64,000 bases of DNA from UBA1413 sp964650525 (lineage in GTDB: Bacteria > Bacteroidota > Bacteroidia > Bacteroidales > Prolixibacteraceae): positions 1 through 64,000 of the forward strand of contig CAZYUA010000004.1 in the NCBI GenBank assembly GCA_964650525.1, written 5' to 3'. Both the position numbers and the translations under genes were made by a program. Below, piece after piece: positions 9,212 to 18,271 of this stretch. Positions within the stretch are counted from its first letter, which is position 1; each line of letters starts with the position of its first letter. Below the pieces are notes generated by a model. The model did not search any database. It was not told where the DNA came from and was given only the letters and a program-made list of their open reading frames with translations.

Positions 9212-12088
9212 ATGAAAAAACAACATCATTTCCGGATCCCCATCGCATTGGTCCTCTTTATGATTTTGCACAATAGTTTATTATGTCAGAAGGCATCGGC
9301 TTTAATTGTAAGCACGGATGATATCACCTCTTCCTCTGTAAGAATATTTTGGGGCCCGGTGGCAGGGGCAACAGAATACCGGGTAATCGTGTTCGGATTC
9401 AGCAATGCTGACTTTGCATGGAGGAACTATCCCGGTTATCCGGCCATTGTAAAAAGTCCGGATACCCAACTGATCGCCAGTAATATCGGATATTTTGATC
9501 CTTTTTGGAACGATGACCGGAAAATCAGGGTAGAAGCCTATAAGAACGGTACTTTGTTGGAAAAGGGGGAGAAGGACATCTTTTTGCCCGAACCGGGTCC
9601 GGTGATTACCGGCATTTCCAATGCCACGTATAACTCATTTACTGTGAGCTGGAGTAAAACCATCGGAGGGACTATGGAACCCTGGCAAAAGGTTTCTGTG
9701 TATGTTGAAAATGAAGAAACGGGTGAATTGGTTACCAGTTACAAGGACCTGACCACCACCAGCCAGGTGGTGACCGGTATGGCAGGCGGAACCCGTTACA
9801 TCATCAGGTTGATAGGTTACAAAAAGGTATATTATAGTTTCTACGATGAGTGGAGGGAAATCTGGTCTGATGTAACGGTCGGATACGTCTATACAAAACT
9901 GGAGACACCGGTGGCGCTACCCGGAATCAATATCAGACCCAATGCTTTTATGGCCCAATGGAACAAAACTTCGGGAGCTAAAATATACAAACTCTATGTC
10001 AGAGAGAAGGCCACGGGAAGAATGGTTATAGACGGAGATTCCACGACCATTTTGTCGTGGTGGGTGGAAGGACTGGAGTCAGGCCAGGATTATGAATACC
10101 AGGTGTCGGCCAGGAATGCGATACAGGAATCGCCCAAATCGAATGTCATCAAGGTGACCACAGAAGCACTGGAAACCCCTGTAGCCAAGCAGCCCACCAA
10201 TGTGACCGATCATTCCTTCAAGGCCTGGTGGAACCCTCTGGCCGGAGCGACCAAATACCGGTTGGAAATATTTATTGATAACACCTGGGCATGGAGGTTT
10301 ACCACGGAAACCAGTTATGAGGTAAGCGACCTGCCATTACAGCCCAATACATCGTACAAATACCGGGTCAGGGCTATTTTCAGCACCAAATTGTCTTACT
10401 TCGGTAATGAGATCACGGTAAAGACCAGGCCCAGGGCGCCGGTTGCCCTTCAGGCCACCAATATTACCAATACTTCTTTTACAGCACGGTGGCAATCGGT
10501 TTCCGGTGCCACAGGATACAAGCTATGGGTCATCTCCACCGCCAGTACGGGTTTGAGTCCGCAGGGCTATTTCCCCAAAACCCTGGGGAATGTGGATAAC
10601 CATACAGTTACAGGGCTGGTTTCAGGTACAGAGTATTTGTATTATATTCAAACATTGGTCTCTGGCGGGGAATCCCTGGTTTCGGGCACCATTTACGTGA
10701 CCACCACGGGGGCGACCACCTATTCGGTCAATCTCTCGGTGACGCCTGCCGGGGGAGGCTTTGTGAGCGGAGGTGGTACCTTTGCCCCGGGGAAGTCTGT
10801 GACCCTTGCAGCTACTGCGAATCCGGGGTATGAATTTGTGAATTGGACGGAGGGAACCAAAGTATTGTCCACCAACGCGGGTTATACCTTTACAGTGAGT
10901 ACCAACCGTACCCTGGTGGCCAATTTCCGGAGTCTTCCAGCCCAATGTGTGGTCTCCCTTTCCGCCAATCCGGCCGATGGGGGAACGGTAAGCGGCGAAG
11001 GGACCTTTCAGGAGGGTGCTTCCGTACCGGTCAAAGCCAGCACCGCCGAAGGGTATGAATTTGTGAACTGGACCAGTGGCACCAAGGTGTTGAGCAGTTC
11101 CTCAGGCTATATTTTTACGGTGAAGGAAAGCATGACACTCGTCGCTAATTTCAGAGCTGTATTACCTCAGTACACCCTTTCCTTGACTGCCAGTCCCACC
11201 GCCGGTGGAAGTGTGAGCGGTGGCGGCAACTATATCAGCGGTACGGAACTGGTGGTCAAAGCAACTCCGGCGAAGGGGTATGAATTCGTGAACTGGAAGG
11301 AGGGAACCAAGGTGGTCAGCACCAATACCGGATATGCGCTGACGGTTCATGCCAACCGGAGTCTGACGGCTAATTTTAAGGCTGTGGCTGCCACCTACTC
11401 CTTGACACTGACAACAGATCCATTTTTTGGGGGTACCACGGATGGAGGAGGGAGTTATGCCCCGGGAACTCAGGTAACTATTAGAGCCATTCCCGACCGG
11501 GGCTTTGAGTTTGTGAACTGGACGGAGGGGACCATGCTGGTGAGTAAATCTCCCACCTATACGTTTAACTTGAATAGTACCCGAACCCTGGCGGCCAATT
11601 TCAGGGAGAAGGCAGTTAACTATGCGGTGGGCTTGTCGGCCGCACCTGCTGCAGGGGGCACGGTCAGCGGCGGAGGCACCTTTAATACAGGCACCACGGT
11701 CACCGCCCATGCACAGCCTGCCGAAGGTTATGTTTTTGTCAACTGGACGGAAGGATCCACTGTAGTGAGTACCCTGGCCAGCTATGTCTTTACGCTTTCA
11801 GCTCCCCGCAGCCTTACGGCCAACTTTACCGTGAATACACCCGTCAGCGACCTCTCAGGAAGTCAGCTCAGCGTGTGGCCCAATCCGGTGATATCGGAAC
11901 TGCATATCCGGGGGATGAAGGGTATAGGCGTGCTTACACTGAATGATCTTACAGGAAGGATGGTGCATGAGTCCCCCTGCTCCTCCTCTGAGATGGTGGT
12001 TCCCATGGGCGCACTTCAGCCGGGGATCTATCTGCTGACCCTTCAGACGCCGGAACAACAGCAGGTGTGGAAGATTGTGAAACAATAA
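9212..12088 (+). CDS. T9SS-exported surface protein with FN3 and InlB B-repeat domains
   Basis: A 958-residue secreted protein. After the signal peptide come about five fibronectin type III-like domains (residues ~27-500; recurring ITSSSVRIFWGPVAGATEYRV and SFTARWQSVSGATGYKLWV patterns). Five tandem copies of a roughly 75-residue repeat follow (503-873), each with GGxVSGGGxF...GYEFVNWTEG...LxANF, which matches the divergent InlB B-repeat/Flg_new family. The last ~75 residues form a type A T9SS sorting domain: VWPNPVISELHI, LTGRMVHE, LQPGIYLLTL and a basic end KIVKQ. It is predicted to be displayed on or released from the cell surface by the Por system, probably as an adhesin or structural protein. 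No catalytic domain is visible. Confidence 0.85.
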   Translation: MKKQHHFRIPIALVLFMILHNSLLCQKASALIVSTDDITSSSVRIFWGPVAGATEYRVIVFGFSNADFAWRNYPGYPAIVKSPDTQLIASNIGYFDPFWNDDRKIRVEAYKNGTLLEKGEKDIFLPEPGPVITGISNATYNSFTVSWSKTIGGTMEPWQKVSVYVENEETGELVTSYKDLTTTSQVVTGMAGGTRYIIRLIGYKKVYYSFYDEWREIWSDVTVGYVYTKLETPVALPGINIRPNAFMAQWNKTSGAKIYKLYVREKATGRMVIDGDSTTILSWWVEGLESGQDYEYQVSARNAIQESPKSNVIKVTTEALETPVAKQPTNVTDHSFKAWWNPLAGATKYRLEIFIDNTWAWRFTTETSYEVSDLPLQPNTSYKYRVRAIFSTKLSYFGNEITVKTRPRAPVALQATNITNTSFTARWQSVSGATGYKLWVISTASTGLSPQGYFPKTLGNVDNHTVTGLVSGTEYLYYIQTLVSGGESLVSGTIYVTTTGATTYSVNLSVTPAGGGFVSGGGTFAPGKSVTLAATANPGYEFVNWTEGTKVLSTNAGYTFTVSTNRTLVANFRSLPAQCVVSLSANPADGGTVSGEGTFQEGASVPVKASTAEGYEFVNWTSGTKVLSSSSGYIFTVKESMTLVANFRAVLPQYTLSLTASPTAGGSVSGGGNYISGTELVVKATPAKGYEFVNWKEGTKVVSTNTGYALTVHANRSLTANFKAVAATYSLTLTTDPFFGGTTDGGGSYAPGTQVTIRAIPDRGFEFVNWTEGTMLVSKSPTYTFNLNSTRTLAANFREKAVNYAVGLSAAPAAGGTVSGGGTFNTGTTVTAHAQPAEGYVFVNWTEGSTVVSTLASYVFTLSAPRSLTANFTVNTPVSDLSGSQLSVWPNPVISELHIRGMKGIGVLTLNDLTGRMVHESPCSSSEMVVPMGALQPGIYLLTLQTPEQQQVWKIVKQ
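10718..11829 (+). repeat. Five in-frame tandem repeats (InlB B-repeat type)
   Basis: Five consecutive units of about 225 nt encode the repeats of the surface protein at 9212-12088. Units end at ANF codons near 10927, 11152, 11377, 11601 and 11829. The best-conserved core encodes GYEFVNWTEG; the units have diverged at the nucleotide level, so recent amplification is unlikely. Confidence 0.85.
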
Positions 12089-12144
12089 ACGGGTTGTAGT
12101 GCTGTAAGGGCAAAGATGTCTGTTTTTATTGTAATTTTAGAGGC

Positions 12145-12903
12145 ATGGAATACCAACCGCGCCTCTATCGTGAGCAGTTCAATCCCGCACGGTTCGCCTC
12201 TTTTATGGTACGGTACCTGGAGACCGATCTCTGGATCGGGGTGAACCATGACTCCTTCTGCAAGGAGATGGCGGAAGTGGCGCTGCATGAGGTGGTGGAC
12301 CTCAGGACGAGGCTGGATTGGTATATTCATGAGTTTCCGGCCTTCGCGACTTCTCTGGAGGAGTTGAAGCTCTTACCGGGGGCACCTCCTGAAGCCCGGG
12401 AGATGGCTGCTGCCGGCACCCGCAGCGGAACAGGCCCCATGGCCGCAGTAGCCGGCATGTTCGCCCTCCGCACCGCTGAAAAGATCAGAAAACGCTTCCC
12501 TCTCAAAGAACTGATCGTCGAAAACGGGGGCGACTATTTCATTCTTCTGAAAGAAGACCTCCTGATGACCATCTACGCCGGCGATTCCCCTCTCTCCGAA
12601 AAAATAGGTATTCTGATTCCGGCAAAAGATACACCCTGTGGTGTATGCACCTCCTCAGGTACCATCGGCCCTTCCCTCAGTTTCGGCAAAGCCGATGCCG
12701 TCATGGTGGCCTGCTCCTCCCCGGTACTGGCCGACGCCTGGGCCACATCCCTGGCCAACCGCGTGAAAACGCGGGAAGATATCGAACCCGTGTTAAAATA
12801 TTCAGAACAATTGCCGGAAATTCTCTCACTCGTTATCATTTGCGAAGACCAAACCGGAATCCGTGGTAACTTTGAAGTCCGGTTTGTACATGCTTCTGCC
12901 TGA
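12145..12903 (+). CDS. UPF0280 (COG2122) family protein
   Basis: A 252-residue soluble protein. The signature is CGVCTSSGTIGPSLSFGKAD (from residue 165), with two cysteines (C165, C168), followed by DAVMVACSSPVLADAWATSLAN. An earlier GPMAAVAGMFA stretch and VENGGDYFI complete the pattern of the UPF0280 family, which is distantly related to ApbE flavin transferases. The biochemical function is not established. To my knowledge a Methanosarcina member (MA1715) was reported to be needed for efficient sulfide assimilation and is linked with homocysteine synthesis from aspartate semialdehyde and sulfide. That fits its place 204 nt upstream of metH on the same strand: it could help supply homocysteine (inference). 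The other proteins of that pathway (COG1900, NIL-ferredoxin) are not in the window. Confidence 0.85.
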   Translation: MEYQPRLYREQFNPARFASFMVRYLETDLWIGVNHDSFCKEMAEVALHEVVDLRTRLDWYIHEFPAFATSLEELKLLPGAPPEAREMAAAGTRSGTGPMAAVAGMFALRTAEKIRKRFPLKELIVENGGDYFILLKEDLLMTIYAGDSPLSEKIGILIPAKDTPCGVCTSSGTIGPSLSFGKADAVMVACSSPVLADAWATSLANRVKTREDIEPVLKYSEQLPEILSLVIICEDQTGIRGNFEVRFVHASA

Positions 12904-13107
12904 AATTCTCCTCCCGGAGCAGGCCGGAACCGGAGAATAATCTCCCTGGTTCCGCCGCATGAAGGAAGGGGAAGGCCGGAACAGCAAAAGGCCGGGTGAT
13001 GGGTTTATCCGGTGCCCGCATTCGCATGCATTGGGCAGAATGCCGGTGATGCGTGGCATGTCCTAAGAACAGGAAATCCGGATAATGGATTTTAACTCGT
13101 TGAAGAG

Positions 13108-16100
13108 ATGGAGAAAAACGACATACGTCTTGAACTGGGAAAGAGAGTCCTGGTCCTCGATGGGGCCATGGGGTCGCTGATCCAGGATGTCCACCTTTCC
13201 GAAGTAGATTTTCGTGGAAAACTGTTTGCCAACCACCCCTACGACCTGAAGGGGAACAACGATATTTTGTCGTTGACAAAGCCGGAGGTGATTGCCTCCA
13301 TCCACCGGGAGTATCTGGAGGCGGGTGCTGACATCCTGTCGACCAATACATTTAATTCCACCTCGATATCGCAGGCCGATTACCATACGGAGGCCTGGGT
13401 GTATGCCATGAACAAAGCTTCTGCGGAGATTGCCCGGTCCCTCGCCGATGAATTTACTGCTGCCAATCCTGAACAACCCCGGTACGTGGCCGGGGCCATG
13501 GGGCCAACCAACAAAACCCTCTCCCTCTCCCCCGATGTCAACAATCCCGGATACAGGGCGGTAAGCTTTGATGAGGTGAAGGCCGCTTACCGGGAACAGA
13601 CAGAGGGGTTGATCGACGGAGGTGCGGAGTTTTTGTTGGTGGAGACGATTTTCGACACCCTGAATGCCAAGGCTGCCCTGGTGGCCATCGGGGAAGTTCT
13701 GGAAGCCCGCAGGTTGGAACTTCCGCTTATGGTCTCGGGCACCATTACCGATGCCAGCGGTCGCACCCTCTCAGGACAGACCCTGGAGGCTTTTCTTCAT
13801 TCGCTGGCCCATGCAAAGCTGTTGTCGATAGGGCTTAACTGCTCCCTGGGGGCCGCCGAACTGAAGCCTTACCTGCGGGAGCTTTCGCAGAAGGCTCCCT
13901 TTTACATCAGTGCTCACCCCAATGCCGGACTCCCCAACCAGTTCGGGGGGTATGATGAGACTCCCGAAACCATGGGGGCACAGATCCGCAATTATCTCGA
14001 CCACCGTTATGTGAACATTATTGGAGGGTGTTGCGGCACCACGCCTGCTCATATCAGGGAGTTTGCAAGGGCAGCGGCAACAGCCCGGCCCCATGAGGTG
14101 AAACCTAAAGATCATCTTACCCGCTTTACCGGTCTTGAGCCCGTGGTCATCACCCCGGAAAACAACTTCCTCAACATCGGGGAACGGTGCAATGTGGCGG
14201 GAAGCCGCAAATTTGCCCGGTTGATCCGCGAAGGAAAATATGAAGAAGCGCTGGCCATAGCCCGTGACCAGGTGGAGAACGGGGCCCAGGCCATCGACGT
14301 CAACCTCGACGATGCCATGCTGGATGCCGAAAAGGAAATGGTCACCTTCCTCAACCTGATGATGGCGGAACCCGACATTGCCCGGTTACCCGTGATGATC
14401 GACTCCTCGCGCTGGGAAGTACTCTTGGCGGGCCTCCAGTGCGTGCAGGGAAAGTCTGTCATCAACTCCATCAGTCTGAAGGAGGGCGAGGAGGTGTTTA
14501 AGGCCCATGCCGCTACCATCAGGCGCTTTGGGGCTGCCGTTGTGGTCATGGCCTTCGACGAAAAGGGACAGGCCGACACCCTGGAGCGGCGAAAGGAGAT
14601 CTGTACACGCGCCTATAAGATCCTGACCGAAGAGGTGGGTTTTCCTCCCGAAGATATCATCCTGGATCCCAACGTGCTCACCATCGGCACCGGTCTGGAA
14701 GAGCACAACAACTACGCTGTCGACTATATCGAAACCATCCGATGGATTAAGGAGAACCTTCCCTATGCACGCACCAGCGGGGGAATCAGCAATGTCTCCT
14801 TTGCCTTCAGGGGGAACGACACTGTCAGGGAGGCCATGCATTCGGTATTTCTCTTCCATGCCATTCGGGCAGGCCTTGACATGGGAATCGTCAATCCGGG
14901 CATGCTCCAGATCTATGATGAGATAGAACCTGACCTGCTGGAAATTGTGGAGGACCTTGTGCTGAACCGCCGGCCCGATGCCACAGAACGGCTCCTCCAA
15001 TTTGCGTCCCGGCTTCAGAGTAATGGAAAACCTGAGGAGCGCAGGGAGGAGTGGCGTCACCTTCCTCTTGCGGAACGGATTGCCCATGCCCTGGTGAAGG
15101 GAATCACCGACTTCGTCGACGACGATATGGCAGAGGCCGTCAGTGTATATTCTCCGGCGCTGACCATCATCGAAGGTCCCCTGATGGATGGCATGAACGT
15201 CGTGGGAGAACTTTTCGGATCGGGGAAAATGTTTCTGCCCCAGGTCATCAAGTCGGCGCGGGTGATGAAAAAGGCCGTAGCCTGGCTTCTCCCTTATATC
15301 GAAGCCGACAAGGGGAAATATCCAGCTCCGGCGCGCAAAAAGAAAATCCTCCTGGCCACGGTGAAGGGCGATGTCCACGATATTGGAAAAAATATCGTGG
15401 GTGTCGTGCTGGGATGCAACAATTACGATGTGGCCGATTTGGGGGTGATGGTGCCCACCGACAAAATACTGGATGCGGCGCTGTCGGAAAAAGCAGATAT
15501 TGTGGGGCTTAGCGGACTGATCACCCCATCGCTGGAAGTCATGGCCGAAGTAGCCCGGGAAATGAAAGCCAGGGGTATGACCCTTCCCCTGCTGATTGGT
15601 GGAGCCACGACGTCAAAAATCCATACCGCCGTGAAAATTGAACCGGAATACAGCGGCCCGGTCATCCACGTAAAAGATGCCTCCCTTTCTACCCGTGTGG
15701 TAGCTTCCCTGGTTTCGGGCGACACGGACTATATCCGCTCTGTCAGTGAGGAATACCAAGAAATCCGGAATTTCCAGCAATCAAGAAAACCCAGGGAATA
15801 CCTGACCCTCTCACAAGCCAGAAAAAACAAGTTTCTCTGCGATTGGTCCACTTCCCCGGTATATCCGGCACGGTTTACCGGGGTGAAACAATTCATCGGT
15901 TTCCCCCTGGAAAAACTTACCGGGTACATTGATTGGACCTTCTTCTTCCTGACCTGGGAGTTAAAAGGGACCTATCCGGAGATTCTGCAGGATGGCACCC
16001 GGGGCGAAGCAGCACGCAAGCTCTTTGAGGATGCCCGGGAGATGCTTGCCGACATCATCAGGAACAACATGCTTCAGGCGCATGGGGTGGTGGGAATATG

Positions 16101-16773
16101 GCCTGCCAACTCCCTGGATGATGACATCCTGCTTTTCGACGGGGAAGACAGAAAACGGGAACTGGGCCGGTTTTACCACCTGCGGCAGCAGGAGCGGAAA
16201 AAAGATAACCAACCCAACCTTTGCCTGTCCGACTTTGTGGCTCCCCTGGAGTCGGAACGCCCGGATTACTGTGGCGCCTTTGCTGTGACTGCCGGCATAG
16301 GCATCGAAAAATGGAAGGAGCATTTTTACAGGGATCACAACGACTACAAGGTAATCATGCTCGAAGCGCTTGCCGACCGCCTGAGTGAAGCTTTCGCCGA
16401 ATGGCTGCACGAATATGTCAGAAAAGAATACTGGGGGTATGCTCCGGAGGAAAACCTGACGACCCATGAACTGCTGAAGGTGAAATACCAGGGTATCAGG
16501 CCGGCTCCCGGTTACCCTGCCTGTCCGGAACACTCCGAAAAAGAAAACATCTTCCGCCTTCTGGATGCCGGGGCCGCGGGAATCACTTTAACGGAGCATT
16601 TTGCCATGCTCCCCAATGCCTCTGTATGCGGGCAATATTTTGCCCATCCGGAAGCCCGGTACTTTGGTGTAGAAAGAATCAGCCTTGACCAGGCAGCAGA
16701 TTATGCCCGACGCAAGGGCGTGACCACGGAAACCATAGAAAAATTCCTTCCCTCCAACCTGAACTACAAATGA
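13108..16773 (+). CDS. metH: Cobalamin-dependent methionine synthase
   Basis: A 1221-residue cytoplasmic enzyme, close to the roughly 1227 of E. coli MetH, with all four modules. The homocysteine-binding domain (about 1-330) has zinc cysteines in IGLNCSLGA and IIGGCCGTTP. The pterin-binding domain (about 350-620) carries FLNIGERCNVAGS and IDVNLDDAMLDAE. The cobalamin domain (about 650-890) has GDVHDIGKN with axial-ligand His757. The C-terminal activation domain has the S-adenosylmethionine-binding RPAPGYPACP. It transfers the methyl group of 5-methyltetrahydrofolate to homocysteine through B12, with reductive reactivation using S-adenosylmethionine. No cobalamin or SAM riboswitch was recognised in the 204 nt upstream. 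A UPF0280 gene precedes it. Confidence 0.98.
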   Translation: MEKNDIRLELGKRVLVLDGAMGSLIQDVHLSEVDFRGKLFANHPYDLKGNNDILSLTKPEVIASIHREYLEAGADILSTNTFNSTSISQADYHTEAWVYAMNKASAEIARSLADEFTAANPEQPRYVAGAMGPTNKTLSLSPDVNNPGYRAVSFDEVKAAYREQTEGLIDGGAEFLLVETIFDTLNAKAALVAIGEVLEARRLELPLMVSGTITDASGRTLSGQTLEAFLHSLAHAKLLSIGLNCSLGAAELKPYLRELSQKAPFYISAHPNAGLPNQFGGYDETPETMGAQIRNYLDHRYVNIIGGCCGTTPAHIREFARAAATARPHEVKPKDHLTRFTGLEPVVITPENNFLNIGERCNVAGSRKFARLIREGKYEEALAIARDQVENGAQAIDVNLDDAMLDAEKEMVTFLNLMMAEPDIARLPVMIDSSRWEVLLAGLQCVQGKSVINSISLKEGEEVFKAHAATIRRFGAAVVVMAFDEKGQADTLERRKEICTRAYKILTEEVGFPPEDIILDPNVLTIGTGLEEHNNYAVDYIETIRWIKENLPYARTSGGISNVSFAFRGNDTVREAMHSVFLFHAIRAGLDMGIVNPGMLQIYDEIEPDLLEIVEDLVLNRRPDATERLLQFASRLQSNGKPEERREEWRHLPLAERIAHALVKGITDFVDDDMAEAVSVYSPALTIIEGPLMDGMNVVGELFGSGKMFLPQVIKSARVMKKAVAWLLPYIEADKGKYPAPARKKKILLATVKGDVHDIGKNIVGVVLGCNNYDVADLGVMVPTDKILDAALSEKADIVGLSGLITPSLEVMAEVAREMKARGMTLPLLIGGATTSKIHTAVKIEPEYSGPVIHVKDASLSTRVVASLVSGDTDYIRSVSEEYQEIRNFQQSRKPREYLTLSQARKNKFLCDWSTSPVYPARFTGVKQFIGFPLEKLTGYIDWTFFFLTWELKGTYPEILQDGTRGEAARKLFEDAREMLADIIRNNMLQAHGVVGIWPANSLDDDILLFDGEDRKRELGRFYHLRQQERKKDNQPNLCLSDFVAPLESERPDYCGAFAVTAGIGIEKWKEHFYRDHNDYKVIMLEALADRLSEAFAEWLHEYVRKEYWGYAPEENLTTHELLKVKYQGIRPAPGYPACPEHSEKENIFRLLDAGAAGITLTEHFAMLPNASVCGQYFAHPEARYFGVERISLDQAADYARRKGVTTETIEKFLPSNLNYK

Positions 16774-16889
16774 TAGCAGCCGGAGACCAATCCCCGGTGT
16801 GGCCTTCCGGTTTGCGTTGCAGGGCCCTCCTGTTCGGTCAGAAACATCTTTTTCCCGCATCCTGATGAATCATTATCAGCCTTATTATG

Positions 16890-16897
16890 TAATTTTG
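16890..16897 (+). promoter_or_regulatory. Putative Bacteroidota -7 promoter element
   Basis: TAATTTTG fits the TAnnTTTG consensus and lies 36 nt before the ATG of the HlyD-type adaptor at 16933. No TTG -33 element was found at about 19 nt upstream, so support is moderate. Confidence 0.35.
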
Positions 16898-16932
16898 CAT
16901 CATGCTTATTTACAAATAATTCAAAATTCCGG

Positions 16933-18231
16933 ATGAAGAAACAAAATAAGGGAGTGGCCCTCGGGTTGGGTGTTCTGGCTGTTGCCATCATTATGCTGGT
17001 AGTGGGGAAAAAGGCAGGTTGGTTTGGTGCTGAGGTCAGTATTAAAGTACTGGCTGAAACAGTCGAAACGAGCACCATTACCGAGCAGATTACGGCAAAC
17101 GGGAAAATCCAGCCCAGCACAGAAGTAAAAATCAGTCCCGACGTGTCGGGAGAGATTATTGAATTGTATGTACAGGAAGGGAACCAGGTGAACCCGGGAG
17201 ATCCCCTGGTGGTCATCAAACCCGATATATACCGGTCATCGCTGAGCCGCGCCGAAGCAGCCCTCAATTCATCGCACGCCAGGCTTTCACAGGCTGAAGC
17301 CCAGCTTATCGAGCGGGAGCTTGCCTTCCGGCGGTCTGAACAACTCTTCCAGACCAACACCATTCCCCTGTCGGAATACGAAACAGCTCAGGCAGGTTAT
17401 AAGGTAGCCCAGGCTGAAGTCAAGGCCGCACAGTATTCGGTGAAAAGCGCCGAAGCTTCCGTTGCCGAAGCCCGGGAACAACTTACCAAAACCAGGATTT
17501 TTGCCCCTATTGCCGGAACCGTCTCCCAGCTGAATGTCGAAAAGGGAGAAAGAGTCGTTGGCACCAATATGTATGCCGGAACAGAAATGATGGTCGTCGC
17601 TGACCTCGATAAAATGGAGGTCCAGGTCGATGTCAACGAAAATGATATTGTAAAGGTCAGCCTCGGCGATACTGCTTTTGTCCAGGTCGATGCTTACATG
17701 AACCGTAAGTTTAAAGGTATTGTTACCCAGATAGCCAATTCAGCCCGTACCTCCGGAACGGCCACCGACCAGGTTACCAACTTTGAGGTAAAGATCTTCC
17801 TTTTGCAGAATTCCTACCAGGATCTTATCGACTCTGCCAAAATTGTTTATCCGTTCCGCCCCGGCATGTCAGCTACTGTGGAAATTCAGACCGTCACCCG
17901 GCAGAATGTACTTTCTGTTCCTGTTCAGGCGGTTTCCACCCGTCTGAAAAACGACACCATTATGAAATCCGTCGGTGTCGCACCGAAAGAGGGTACAGCC
18001 GGCAGGGATGAAAAAGAAGAGGTCGTATTTGTTGTCCGGGATGGCAGAGCTTTCAAAAGCGTCGTCATAACCGGCATCCAGGACAACAACAACATCGAGA
18101 TCAAAGAAGGATTAAAGCCTGGTGAGACGATTGTAACCGCCCCCTACAACGCGGTTAGTAAGACATTGAAAGACAGTATGCTGGTGAAAGTCGTCACAGA
18201 AAAGGAACTTTATAAGACAGAGAAAAAGTAA
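16933..18231 (+). CDS. HlyD/RND-type periplasmic adaptor protein
   Basis: A 432-residue membrane-fusion protein. An N-terminal membrane anchor (GLGVLAVAIIMLVVG) precedes a first beta-barrel/lipoyl half (VSGEIIELYVQEGNQVNPGDPLVVI). A long alpha-helical hairpin rich in Ala/Glu/Gln (about residues 100-190) follows, then the second lipoyl half (RIFAPIAGTVSQLNVEKGERVVG) and C-terminal beta domains (FRPGMSATVEIQT). Such adaptors link an inner-membrane ABC or RND pump to an outer-membrane channel; the shape is closest to MacA-like adaptors. No permease, ATPase or TolC-like gene adjoins it, which is unusual. The S9 peptidase gene starts 40 nt downstream and may be cotranscribed. The substrate is unknown. 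Confidence 0.88.
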   Translation: MKKQNKGVALGLGVLAVAIIMLVVGKKAGWFGAEVSIKVLAETVETSTITEQITANGKIQPSTEVKISPDVSGEIIELYVQEGNQVNPGDPLVVIKPDIYRSSLSRAEAALNSSHARLSQAEAQLIERELAFRRSEQLFQTNTIPLSEYETAQAGYKVAQAEVKAAQYSVKSAEASVAEAREQLTKTRIFAPIAGTVSQLNVEKGERVVGTNMYAGTEMMVVADLDKMEVQVDVNENDIVKVSLGDTAFVQVDAYMNRKFKGIVTQIANSARTSGTATDQVTNFEVKIFLLQNSYQDLIDSAKIVYPFRPGMSATVEIQTVTRQNVLSVPVQAVSTRLKNDTIMKSVGVAPKEGTAGRDEKEEVVFVVRDGRAFKSVVITGIQDNNNIEIKEGLKPGETIVTAPYNAVSKTLKDSMLVKVVTEKELYKTEKK

Positions 18232-18271
18232 TCCTTTCCAATGAGAGAACCCTTGATTAAACTGAATGATT

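Noticed and set aside
10718..11829. Tandem repeats as a possible CRISPR or mobile repeat array
   Set aside because: The units are about 225 nt, in frame, and encode InlB-type protein repeats; there are no spacers.
12904..13107. Possible cobalamin or SAM riboswitch before metH
   Set aside because: GC-rich repeats are present but the B12-box core and SAM-riboswitch cores that I know are absent.
14386..15378. 330-codon minus-strand frame inside metH
   Set aside because: It lies wholly opposite conserved pterin- and B12-domain codons of metH and encodes nothing recognisable.
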